From: Ovis canadensis
Taxonomy: Eukaryota > Chordata > Mammalia > Artiodactyla > Bovidae
Length of the DNA: 64,000 nt
Direction: 5' to 3'
Assembly (NCBI RefSeq): GCF_042477335.2
Contig: NC_091255.1
Span: 35,876,501 to 35,940,500, forward strand
This document shows, in pieces, positions 20,670-30,256 of the stretch (positions are counted from its first letter, which is position 1; every line of letters begins with the position of its first letter). The translations under genes were made by a program, and so were the position numbers. A model generated the notes under the pieces. It did not search any database. It saw nothing but the letters and a program-made list of their open reading frames with translations, and had not been told where the DNA came from.

Positions 20670-21504
20670 GGGCTCCTCCGACCTGGCTCTCCTGGATCCA
20701 GCCCTTTGTGGGGTGCTCCTCCAATTTAATTCATGGTTTGAGGGACACCTCTAGCATCTCCTTGGCCCCCTTTACCCCATCAGCTCCTCTGCTCCTCCTG
20801 GCTCTTGCCTCTCCTCCACTTTTAGGATTCCCTGAGACATCCACCCAACTATCGCCTGCCCTCTGGTTGGCTGTGTGTACCCTTCTGTCTCTGTGTTTCT
20901 GGGTCCTATTCCCCTGGGGAGGGGCCAGAGATTCAGCCTCCTCCTCTAATCATGACCCAGAGATCCTTGTTCCCCTCACCCACTGAGAGCTTGGGGTGGG
21001 AACAGTCTGTCTTTTGGTTGGTACTTCTCCTCTTTCTGCCTCTCACTGTTTTTCTCTTCTCCCTCTCTTTTATTTTCTTTCTCTCTCCTCTGTCTCTAGG
21101 TCTGTTCCTCTTCCCTAGCATCCTCCTCCCTGTATCTCCTTTTACTTACCCTCTTGGCTTCTTATCCTGTGCCCCTCCCATCTCCAGGGTTGGGGCATCA
21201 AGGCATTTCTCCTCTCAGCTCCCTCTTCTGACTTCTCTTACCAACCGCTCCCCTTAGTCTGCCAAAAATGGGGGCCTTATGGGGAAGGCTCTGGCATTCC
21301 ACCCCAGCTCAGGGCATGGGCAGCAGGACTCCTCCTCTGCCCTGCCCCAGGCCTCTATATACTTACTCCAGCCATTTGGGGTGGTTGGGTCAAGACAGCC
21401 ACCATGAGAAGAAATATGCTGTTTTGTCCAGTGGCCAATAGCAAGCTATGAATCAGTCGGGACACTTATGGACTTGGTCTGATGCTGAATGGGCCACTTG
21501 GGAC

Positions 21505-21660
21505 AGGAAGTGACTTGCTCCAGACAAGAAGTGACCAGGCCTGGACAGAAGTGGCCTGGGAAGTGGCAGAAGCAGTGCAGCAGGAACTGGAAGTGCCTTC
21601 ATCCAGGACAGGAAGTAGCACTTCTGAAATAGGAAGTGATCTGGCTGGAACCGGAAGTGG
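21505..21660 (+). repeat. EFNB3: Degenerate GGAAGT (ETS-like) repeat cluster
   Basis: About eight copies of a GRAAGTG-type core at 10-30 bp spacing: aggaagtga, agaagtgac, agaagtggc, ggaagtggc, ggaagtgcc, ggaagtagc, ggaagtgat and ccggaagtgg (21651). The last is a full ETS consensus. The copies lie in the EFNB3 3'UTR. Confidence 0.75.
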
Positions 21661-22452
21661 CTTAGTCTGGGGGGTGGGGGGATGTGGATGGTTCATACTC
21701 TGTGGAGAAGGGAGGGGGGGCAGGAAGAACTTCCCATTTCAGGAGGAAGCTGGAACTTAACTCTAAAGATCAAGTGGACTGAGGAGGGTCTTCCTAGTAT
21801 TCAGTGGCTCGTGCCAGGATCCCTCTTCCCCTGTTCTCTGTGCTGCTTTTAGGACAGCTAAGGTGACTGCCATCTGCTGTGGCAGGCTCAATTTGTCTTG
21901 TTTTTTCCTTTCCATATCCCAATATAGTCCCTGTTACCCAACAGGGTGACCCCAAGAACCCATGTGTTGTCCCCAGTAACCCAGATGGCTGTCTTGTTTA
22001 TCATATCCTCCATATCCTACTGCCTTCAAACTCAACACAGCTCCCTTCTTAGTGACCAAAATGGTGGCCTACTGACTGGTTTAGCTGATGGTGGTCCTTA
22101 GCAACAGCCACTCTTTTCATAGTGACCAGCTGATACCTCTTCCAGCCCTCTAGTGCACAATTAATTGGATGTTGCCTCAGTTTCCTCCCAGCTCATTTCC
22201 ATTAGATCAGAGCTGCCCTTGGGCACCACATCAGCCACCTCACTCACCAGCCAAATGGTTGCTTTGTCCACCAGAAGTCATCTCTCTGGTGCTGTAGTTC
22301 CCAGCTCTTTCCTGATTTTTCTAATCACTCCTTCCAGAGAACAGGAAGTTGATATTGCCATGGGGGAGGTGGCGGTATATGGCCATCACCTCAATAGTTT
22401 TACTGTAAAAGGGAAATTTGAACAACAAAAACCAAAAAAAAAAAAAAAAAAG

Positions 22453-22458
22453 AATAAA
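22453..22458 (+). terminator. EFNB3: EFNB3 polyadenylation signal
   Basis: AATAAA, followed by a T/G-containing stretch. It is the first canonical signal after the stop codon. Confidence 0.65.
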
Positions 22459-23380
22459 AAACTTGAAAAGTTGACAAGAAGGCTGGAAAATGTTTGGACA
22501 TGAATTGGGATGGGGAACTGGTGGTTAGAATGACTTTCCAGCTGAGGGTTGGATTGCATGAAACCAAGGAGTAGGGAGAGGGTTTGGTGGGATCACTGAG
22601 GTGGATAATGCATGATGTGCTGGGGGAAGGGGATGGGATGGGTAAGGAGGTGAGTGAGATGGCTGAGGAAGGCAGCCACTTCCAATGGAGGGAGAGAAAA
22701 ACCCAGGTGGGAATGGGAGTTGCCAATATATCCTATTGGGGATGTCCGAATATACATTCACACATGGGGGAAAGCCTAAGTTTCTATTGTTAAACCAAAG
22801 TACCAGACTCAAAGCAAGTCTCAAAAACAAAGTGGAAAAAACATGTTCACGTGTTCAGTTTATACTCTCCTACCCTGACCCAAGGCACTTGTATGTCCAG
22901 AAGACTCAGGGACCCAGGCATCAAGCTGCCTATCCCCTGGCTTCCTGTGTACCCATAACCCAGGCTCTTCTCCCCATAAAACTTGGGTGCCCAGCCCCCT
23001 AGACTCAGCCCCATTCTCCAGTCACAAAAGCAGCCGTCAGGAGCATCGCTGGAGCCAGTCGGCAGGGGTCACAACCTCTGCCCTGCCTGCCCCTCCCTGA
23101 CTTTAGGTCCCCTCCCACTGTCTCCCATCTGCCTGGAGGTCAAGGGGTCCTCCTGGCCCGCCTCTATCCGGTGAGACCCCTGCCCCTCCCCCTGTCTGAG
23201 CAAGATGCCTGGGTCCCAAGAGGTGCAGGTGCTATAGGAGGGGAGTTGAAAACTGGAAGGCCAGGTGCTGGGCTGTCTGGAATCTACTCCTGCCTTCTAA
23301 GCCTGCACTGGAGCTTGCCTGAGGTGGGGAGGCTGGAGGCGGGTGTGGAAGGGCTGGTCCCTGCCCCTTAGTGGGGGTTG

Positions 23381-23506
23381 GTTGTCATGGCAACATCCCC
23401 TTCTCCACACAATGGGAAGCCCCCCTCAGCCTCCCGCGTGGATGGAGCCGACAGCCCCATCGCTGGCTATCAGCCTCAGGGACTTGGCAACCGTCACTAT
23501 GGCAAC
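23381..23506. promoter_or_regulatory. Pair of RFX X-box-like sites
   Basis: GTTGTCATGGCAAC (23381-23394) and GTCACTATGGCAAC (23493-23506) each fit the X-box with one mismatch and share the two-base AT spacer. Confidence 0.4.
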
Positions 23507-24027
23507 CCAGAGCCCAGCAACAGGGCCCGGTGAACGAGGGAGGGGTCCATGACTGGGGCAGGGCTGTGTGTGAGAGGGGGCAAGAGAGCCAAGGAAGACT
23601 CCCCCTACACATATATCCAGAGGAACAGGTGGAGAGAAGCGAGGGAGAGCAGTGGAGATAAACAGTCTCCGTGACAGACAAACATCTCACCAAAGCAGCC
23701 GAGACATCATAACATGCTGAGAGACAGGAAGACACCTGGGGACAGATGCACAGCTGGGGAGAGGAACAGCGCATTCTGCAGTCCCTGCAATACCCTGGGA
23801 TACACCCCTCAGAGCACTGGCATCTATGGACTCTCCCTCCTGCAACACTGACAACACAAGACCTACCGCCTTCCACATGTGTGGTGACTCGTGTATGTTT
23901 TGAGCTATGATATTTGAAAGCTCAGGTGACCATACAGAACAACACATGCCATCCTATTTGCTTTCTAGGTACAAATACACAAACACACTCCCAGGATAAC
24001 AGCCATAACAGAAAGAAGAGGGGCAGG

Positions 24028-24300
24028 AAAACATTCATTTATTCATTCATTCACTCAGCATCATATTAAATGTCTACTTGGTTCCAGGTACTATATCAGG
24101 CACTAATAGTATGAGGTGAATAAGGCAGTCTCTGCTTTCATGAAGTTCACATTTTGGTGGGACAACATAATAAAATTTCTGGTAGTGATAAGTGCTATAA
24201 ACAAAACAGCAAGGGGATGCAGAGGGTGGAGGGTATCAGGGAGATGCTTCAGGTTAGGAAAGTCTCTCTGAAGAGGGACATTTGCTCAAGACCTTGAATA
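24028..24300 (-). repeat. L2 LINE 3' end remnant
   Basis: 'attcattcactcagcatc...ggttccaggtactatatcaggcacta', then 'agtctctgctttcatgaagttcac' and 'agtgataagtgctataa'. Antisense L2. Confidence 0.7.
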
Positions 24301-24337
24301 ATGAGGAGTAAGGAAGGCAGGCAAGGAAGGCAGGCAG

Positions 24338-24545
24338 GCTTCCCAAGTGGCGCTAGTGGCAAAGAACCCGCCTGCCAATGCAGGAGATATGGGTTTGATC
24401 CCTGGTTCAGAAAGATCCCCTGGAAGAGGGCATGGCAACCCAGTCCAGTATTCATGCCTGGAGAATCCCATGGACAGAGGAGACTGGTGGGCTACAGTCC
24501 ATAGTGTCGCAAAGAGTCTGACACAACTGAAGCAACTTAGCATGC
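24338..24545 (+). mobile_element. Bov-tA SINE
   Basis: 'cttcccaagtggcgctagtggcaaagaacccgcctgcc...gcaacccagtccagtattcatgcctggagaatcccatgg...cacaactgaagcaact'. Flanking aaggcaggca/aaggcagaca suggests a duplication. Confidence 0.92.
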
Positions 24546-25531
24546 ACATAAGAAAGGCAGACACTATGGGAAGGGCAGAGCAGAAAGAGGGAACAGAAGT
24601 GCGAAGCACAGAGGGGAAATCTAGGCAGGCTTGGAAATAGCAAGGAATACATCACAGCCACACACATGTTCTAGATGTGTCCTATCCTTCCCCAGCCTCA
24701 GCCTGCAGGGCAGCAAATGACTAAGGAAGAATCCACATTTAGGAAGCTGAGCTAACCTGGTCTTCTATGTTGTCCCCTTTGTTTCTTGTGCAGATGTGAG
24801 TTGTGTTTTCCTCAACTAAATTGTATACTCTGGGAGGGCAGGGATGATGCCCTGAGATTTTGGGCTGCTAGGACAGAGTTCAAAGCAGGCAGGCAGAGTG
24901 GAAGTAAAGGATCTGAGAGAGCTGGGGACCACAGAAGGTAAAGCCCTCACCCAGCATAGGATGGAGGCTGCCCTGGGGGCTCTGCTGCAGATGGAAGCTC
25001 AGATTTTTCTATCCTTCCAAACAGAAGCAGGATATAAATTAAGTTGAGGTGTTTATGTCTGTGTATGTGGTCAGTGTTGAGGGTTTTAAGAAAAGGAGAA
25101 TAGAGCAAAGGGTTGCAGTGGGAATTTCTGATGGAGGATGATTGACACCACAACTGGAAATTTAGTTAGAATGAAAAACGGAGCTTTCTAAAGGGAATCA
25201 TGAACATGGGGCATTCCCTTCCCTAGAGAGTCCTTTCAGGATCTGTAGGCAGGCTGGGAGAAATGTGGCAGGCTGGTTTGGAGGCAGGGGGCTGGCTGAG
25301 ATGGGTTGAAGGAGCTGGGTGAGGGTAGAGAAAAGGATGCAGACTAAATGGGAGGGAAAATTTAGCACTGGAGAGATGTTTAAAAGGTAGCAGGGAAGGT
25401 GGAATACTGAAGGGAGTTTTGAGGGGACCAGGTCCCTGGGTCCCAGAAGGATCAAAGCCCTTTGTGGCCTGGCTCTCCCACTTCCTTCAGTTGCCATCAA
25501 AAACTCAGGCATGGGTTCCCTCCAATCCCAG

Positions 25532-25576
25532 TGGCTGGTGGTGGTGGTGGTGGTGGGGGGTGGGGTGGGTAGATTG
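25532..25576 (+). repeat. (GGT)n microsatellite
   Basis: Seven or so GGT units followed by a G-rich run. Confidence 0.85.
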
Positions 25577-26784
25577 AGCAGCCTTGGGGGGGTGGGGAGC
25601 GGCAGCTGGTGAGTGGGGAGGAAGCTGTGTGCTCAGCAAACAGCAGCCTCAGTGCCCAGTGGCTGCCTCCTCCCTCATCAATCAGCTCAGCCAAATGTCC
25701 TTGCATTCCCACCACCCCAAGGGGACTGGGGCTGGGCCAGGGTCCCCAGGGGAGTGAGATGGGATGGGTGGGGGGAAATGGGGGTGGTGCTTGGCTCCCC
25801 ATCTCTTGGCCTCTGTTCTCTCTTCTCCTGGAAACTCTCAGCTCCCTCTGTCATGGAACAGACTCCCTCCTGGCTGCAACCACCTACCACCGTGAGGGCA
25901 TCAGCTACAAATCACCTGTGGGGGTCTGTTGAGGGGCAGGATGGGGGAGGGGAGGAGGGATGAGCCAGGGCTGAAGAGGAATCTTGTTCTGGTTCTCACG
26001 GGACCTGCCCAGGGTAGTCAGCAGGGAGGCTGCTGGCACAGAGGCTTTGTGCTCCCAGCTGGCCTCTCCATCCCTGATGATGCCCTGGACAGCAGGCTGA
26101 GACGTGGACCCCAGAAATGTCCTCCCACTGCCCACCTTGTCCTAGCCCCCAGCACTTATCCTCTGCTTCCTACCATCATCCAGAGGGCCAGCCCCCGGCT
26201 TACCCTAAATCTGCTGCTCCCCTTTGGGGACTGGGGCCTCCAGACCTTAGCCTCTGGCTCCCTCTCCCTCCTCCTCAGCCCTTGCTCCCCTCAGGGACCC
26301 AGGCGTCCTGCCCACTCTGTTCACCATAACAACCATTCTTTTGGAGTTGCTTAAGACTTTAATATCATTTCATTAAATCAGCTAGTTCAGAGAAGGTTGG
26401 GGGCACAAAGAGCCTGGGGTGGGCAAAAAAGGGCCAAGGTAGGGGGGCTGCAGGGGAAGAGCCCCCTCTCTCCGTGGAGATGGCTCTGAGAAATCAAATA
26501 TTGACAGTGAGAGAACAGAACTTATTAAAGCTGGGACAGGGGTGTGCGTGTGTGGAGCTGTGGGAATGGCCAGATGCCTGGGTTCTGAGGGTAACGAAGG
26601 TTCTGGGAGGAGGGAAACCCTGAAGCATTGTGGTACAACTCTTCTGCCCATTTCCTCTGCCAGGTATTGAGTCTTGCTACCCTGGCTGTTTCTCAGCTGT
26701 CTCCTAGAGCCCCTGGGGACAAGACCCCCATCACAGATGTGGTTGCCCCATCTTCAGCCCTTCCCCCTACCTCCACCTCTGTTG

Positions 26785-26872
26785 ATGAGCTTCAGTAGCA
26801 TTTAATCGGATTGAGCAGTAATTAGCAAAGCGAGATGTTTGATTACCTGTTTAGCATAATGTAGGGGGCTGG
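26785..26872. promoter_or_regulatory. AT-rich island with homeobox-type motifs (candidate conserved element)
   Basis: Inside GC-rich DNA this patch carries TTTAATCGGATTGA, CAGTAATTAGCAAAG and TTGATTACC. These resemble K50/Q50 homeodomain and paired-type sites. There is no coding or repeat signature. Confidence 0.4.
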
Positions 26873-27432
26873 GATCCCTAGGCACAGCCAAGGTTGTGTG
26901 TGTGTGGGGGGGTGTCAGAAAAGAAATGGAGTCAACACAACCTTTCCCTGAGGGAGCCATGAACCCTGCTTATAAGTCTCCCCATCTTATGCCTCCCCTC
27001 AAGTCGTCACTCCTTTGGGACTTCTCTCTGGGGGATCTGACCAATCACGTCACCTCTCTGCCACCCACTGCCTAACTGGTTAGCAGGGTAGCCCTGCTTG
27101 CTGTGCAGCTGGTTGTGGGGTGTGGCAGGACCCCCCCTCTTCTTCAGTCCCTGCCCTCAGCAACATGAGTGTGGGCTGAGCGGGAGCCCAGACACCCACT
27201 TTGAAGATAATGGCGGGGGATGCCAAGGGTAGGGGTTGTCAATTCTGGAAATAAAAATGGGGTAGGTAGAATGGTAAGGTCAGAGCTGGGTCCGGGTGTG
27301 GATTAATCCACAGGCCCTTCAGGAGTACCAGGGACTGCCACTCCTCGCCTGCCAGAATACTGGCATAATGAGACCTGTCAGGTGTGAACATCAACCAGGA
27401 AAAAGGGGAACTGAGGTGCCAGCTTCGCTCCT

Positions 27433-27528
27433 CATCCAGCAAAGAAATTGTCATCAATTTAGCTCCTCATGGAAATGTAATCAGTGGGCTCGCTGCTGGC
27501 TTTGTCTTAATTAGGCACTATTGATGGA
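27433..27528. promoter_or_regulatory. Second AT-rich island with homeobox-type motifs
   Basis: It contains TGTCATCAATTTAG, ATGGAAATGTAAT, TCTTAATTAGGC and CTATTGATGG within about 95 bp, flanked by GC-rich sequence. Confidence 0.4.
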
Positions 27529-28054
27529 AGCAGGGAGGGTGCCCTCCCATCCCCCTGACTCGCTTCATCCCTGCATCTCCCAGCCCTCCCTAAAGCTTCT
27601 ACCGCCCCAGGTACAGCTCAGTCTTCCAGGCGCCTCTTCCGGCAGTCCAGGCCTGCAGCGCCCCCTAGCATCGGCCGCGGTCTGCCCCTCCTCTCACACT
27701 CCTCTCCTCCAGCTTCCCCAGGACTCAGCCTTTGTTCTTATGGAGAGCCGAGCCCCTCCCCGGCCCGGTCACCTTCCCCAGAGAGTCCCCGCCTCCTGTC
27801 TCCCCCAAAACGAGCGACGCTTTCTAAAGTCAATCCTCAGATTCCAAAAATTCCAGTTCCGTTCTTCCTTCCCTCCCCCGCCCCGCGCTGCCCGGCGATC
27901 CTAGACCCCAGTCCGAACTAAGAAGGGGGATCTAGCGGGAGGGCAGGGGTGCTCCAGCCCCGGTTTTTCCCCCGGACTCAGCTGCAGCCACGGCTGCCTC
28001 GAAATCCTGGAGCTCCTTCTAGAGCGCGTGTGAATCTCGCAGGCGGGACCTCGG

Positions 28055-28068
28055 GCGCCATCTGCTGG
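28055..28068 (-). promoter_or_regulatory. CTCF consensus motif
   Basis: GCGCCATCTGCTGG matches the reverse complement of the CTCF core at every position. Confidence 0.55.
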
Positions 28069-28389
28069 ACTCGCCCGGGATGGAGCCCGCAGACCCGGGC
28101 GCGGGGTCGGGAGCTTGGGGTTCCCCCAGCCTTTTCAGTTGTTTCCAAGGGTTGTTTCCAGCTCCAGTCCGTCCAGCCCGTTCCCAGACCAGGCCCCCTA
28201 CGCCCCTCCAGCTTGCCAGATTTAGCGGCTTTCCCTTGCCTCCCAGCCTTCTTGCCCTGGGTCCCCGCCTGGGTGACGCGGACGAAGCCGGGCCGTTAGC
28301 CGCGGACCGGGGTTTCTCTGCGTCTGCGCAGAGGAGGCTGGCTCCGCAGGCTCGCGCCCCCGCCACTCCCCCGCCGCCCCACGCCCAGG

Positions 28390-28403
28390 GTTGCCGAGGC
28401 GAC
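28390..28403 (+). promoter_or_regulatory. DNAH2: RFX X-box-like site at DNAH2 promoter
   Basis: GTTGCCGAGGCGAC is a perfect left half GTTGCC, a two-base spacer, and a right half with one mismatch (GGCGAC for GGCAAC). Confidence 0.5.
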
Positions 28404-28499
28404 GCGTGCAGGCGCTGGCCCGAGAAAGTCACGCGGGGCAACTTCTTAGCTAGAGTGACCGGTCGGTCGGTCTAGGGAGGAGAGGGTCGGCATCGTGAG

Positions 28500-28715
28500 G
28501 TGTGTGTTGGGGGCAGCGGGAAGCGGGGAGAGGAAGAGTGCGAAGCTATGCGGAGAAGGGGCAGTGGGGAGGGGGTGCGAGGGGGAGTTGCGGGGGGACG
28601 GGGAAGAAGGGGCAGTTGGGGGGGAGGGGAGAGGAAGGGGCAGTTGGCGGAGCAGAAGAAGGGCCAACTGGAGTTGAGATGAGGAAGCGGGGACAGTTGT
28701 GACAGTTGTGGGAGG
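28500..28715 (+). repeat. G-rich degenerate tandem repeat
   Basis: Recurring 'gaaggggcagt(t)ggggag/ggg' units (for example near 28555, 28607 and 28636, then 'gcggggacagttgt' near 28688) lie in a purine-rich plus strand with many G runs. It follows directly on the CpG island. Confidence 0.65.
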
Positions 28716-29784
28716 AAGCGCCTTTGAGGGGAGGTTTGCCCACTGGTGGTTGGAGGAGGGGGCCGGCCCCTTGCCTTATTTCCTGAGAAATAGAGCGAGT
28801 CTAGTAGAAAGCGCCTCCTTGGGCCACGGTGTGGGATCCGGGGGTGAGCCCCTAGGGGAGGGGGCTCCCAGCCTGGCCGGCGGAATGTTCCTAAGCTCCC
28901 GCCGCTGGCAGGGAAGCACAGCCTGACGCTTCTCTGGAGACCGGTGGCAGAAGCCGCACCGCCGTAGTTGGTTCTGTTGATGTGTTGGCCTAATAGAACG
29001 ATTTTCCTTGGAGCAAAGTACAGATCCTTCAAGTCTGAGACTCATAACGATCAATGCCTGTGGCAGCCTGTGGGGAGGAGGAAGAAAAGCCACAGGTGTC
29101 TGTCAGACTGGAGCTGAGTGAAGGGGGACTACCCAGCCGTCAAACATTGCCCTGGGTGCCCGCCAGAGATGGCCTGCTTCCCACCATCCCACTCTTCTGA
29201 GAAAGACATTCCTGGGGACTTCTTATCACCCCGTTTCTTCCTCCCCCAGACACAATTCCAAGTTCAGTGTTGGATGACTTTTGTCCTTCATTTTTCCAGT
29301 CTGTTTTCAAGGCATCTGAAATTGAATGATATTAGTCTTCATTAATTGGTCAGCACAGAGAAACACAGCCAGCTAGGCTAAGAGACCTTTCAGTACACTC
29401 AGAACAGGGTTCCTACCACTCAGGAATGGAAAGCTAAAGAGACACATTGCAATTACTGATTTTTCCTTGTTTAAGGAGGTCACAGATTTTAGTGTGGGTA
29501 GGAGGGACATTTTCCCCCCTCCTTCCAGCGGGGAACTTGGGAGGAAAGGAGATACATAGGAAAATCATCTTGGTTGGTTAGTGACTTGACACAGTGAGTG
29601 AGAGTGTGGAAAAAAGGAACCTGAGGACAGTGTTCTCTTCCCTGGGCCCTTGCTCACTCACCATGGCCCTGAGTGATTGAGGGTGTGTGCAGCCACACCT
29701 CAACTGGTAGATCTTTTCTTAATTATCTATGTTCTCACACCTCTGGGCAGAGATAGGGGTTCCTATATCCTCATTAGTGGGTGT

Positions 29785-29926
29785 CTGCCATACCATCATT
29801 TTTATTATTTTTATTTCTTGGCCATGCCTCGGGGCAGGCGGGATCTTAGTTCCCCAACTAGGGATGGAACCCATGCCCCCTGCAGTGGATATGCAGAGTC
29901 CTAACCACTGGGATGCCAGGGAATTC
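29785..29926 (-). mobile_element. Artiodactyl tRNA-derived SINE
   Basis: 'ttggccatgcctcggggcaggcgggatcttagttccccaactagggatggaacc...gagtcctaaccactgggatgccagggaattccc', antisense. Confidence 0.85.
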
Positions 29927-30085
29927 CCTGTGCCTTCATCTTTAGCTTCCATTTATTCCTAATGTCTTGAGGGACTGATTTTGATTTTTAACCCAAGGCC
30001 CTGAAGAAAGTGGGGTATCCCAGGGAAAGGACTGAGGTTTGGGGGTAGAGCTGGTTGTGGACCCCCAGTGTCCGTGTATCTGCAG

Positions 30086-30099
30086 GTTTTGCCTACACG
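30086..30099 (+). other. DNAH2: DNAH2 5'UTR piece of the start-codon exon
   Basis: Acceptor tatctgcag ends at 30085. Fourteen untranslated bases precede the ATG, which implies an upstream untranslated exon. Confidence 0.7.
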
Positions 30100-30256
30100 A
30101 TGTCCAGCAAAGCTGACAAAAAGCGGAAAGTGACTAGCCGGGGAAGCACCCGCCGGCGAGCTCCCCAGTCTACTCTGGATGCACAGGTCGAGGAGATCAC
30201 CTTGCCGGCCAGCAGCGAGGTCCAGGCGGAGCCCGAGACCATCAAGGAGAACCCTG
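30100..30256 (+). CDS. DNAH2: DNAH2 coding exon 1 (residues 1-52)
   Basis: ATGTCCAGC start, matching the human MSSKA beginning; donor GTTGGT. It encodes a basic then acidic, low-complexity N-terminus (contains DKKRKV). It is the least conserved part of the protein. Confidence 0.88.

Larger units (their letters stand above)
20670..22475 (+). other. EFNB3: EFNB3 3'UTR
   Basis: Follows the stop codon and ends shortly after an AATAAA signal at 22453-22458. An A-run in the genome (22433-22450) directly precedes the signal. A cluster of eight GRAAGT repeats lies at 21505-21660. The length fits a long EFNB3 3'UTR, but the actual cleavage site is inferred. Confidence 0.7.
22476..27600. other. EFNB3-DNAH2 intergenic sequence
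   Basis: Largely unique and GC rich. It holds RFX-like sites (23381-23394, 23493-23506), an L2 remnant, one Bov-tA, a (GGT)n tract and two AT-rich islands with homeobox-type motifs. No exon or RNA gene is supportable. Confidence 0.6.
27600..28500 (+). promoter_or_regulatory. DNAH2: CpG island, probable DNAH2 promoter
   Basis: A CpG-dense block ends 1.6 kb upstream of the exon holding the DNAH2 start codon. It contains a full CTCF consensus (28055-28068) and an RFX-like X-box GTTGCCGAGGCGAC (28390-28403). RFX factors are established regulators of axonemal dynein genes. A possible donor (GAG/GTGTGT at 28500) could end the untranslated first exon. That exon is inferred. Confidence 0.6.

Noticed and set aside
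24338-24420. tRNA-like A/B-box segments
   Set aside because: They belong to tRNA-derived SINE heads here and elsewhere; no intact tRNA cloverleaf gene was found.
24431-24440. GGCAAC half-sites inside Bov SINEs as RFX sites
   Set aside because: 'atggcaaccc' is part of the SINE consensus and occurs in every copy, so it was not counted with the X-boxes.
28472-29032. 186-codon open frame on the minus strand
   Set aside because: It is antisense of the G-rich repeat, which gives Pro/Ser-rich nonsense; no domain.
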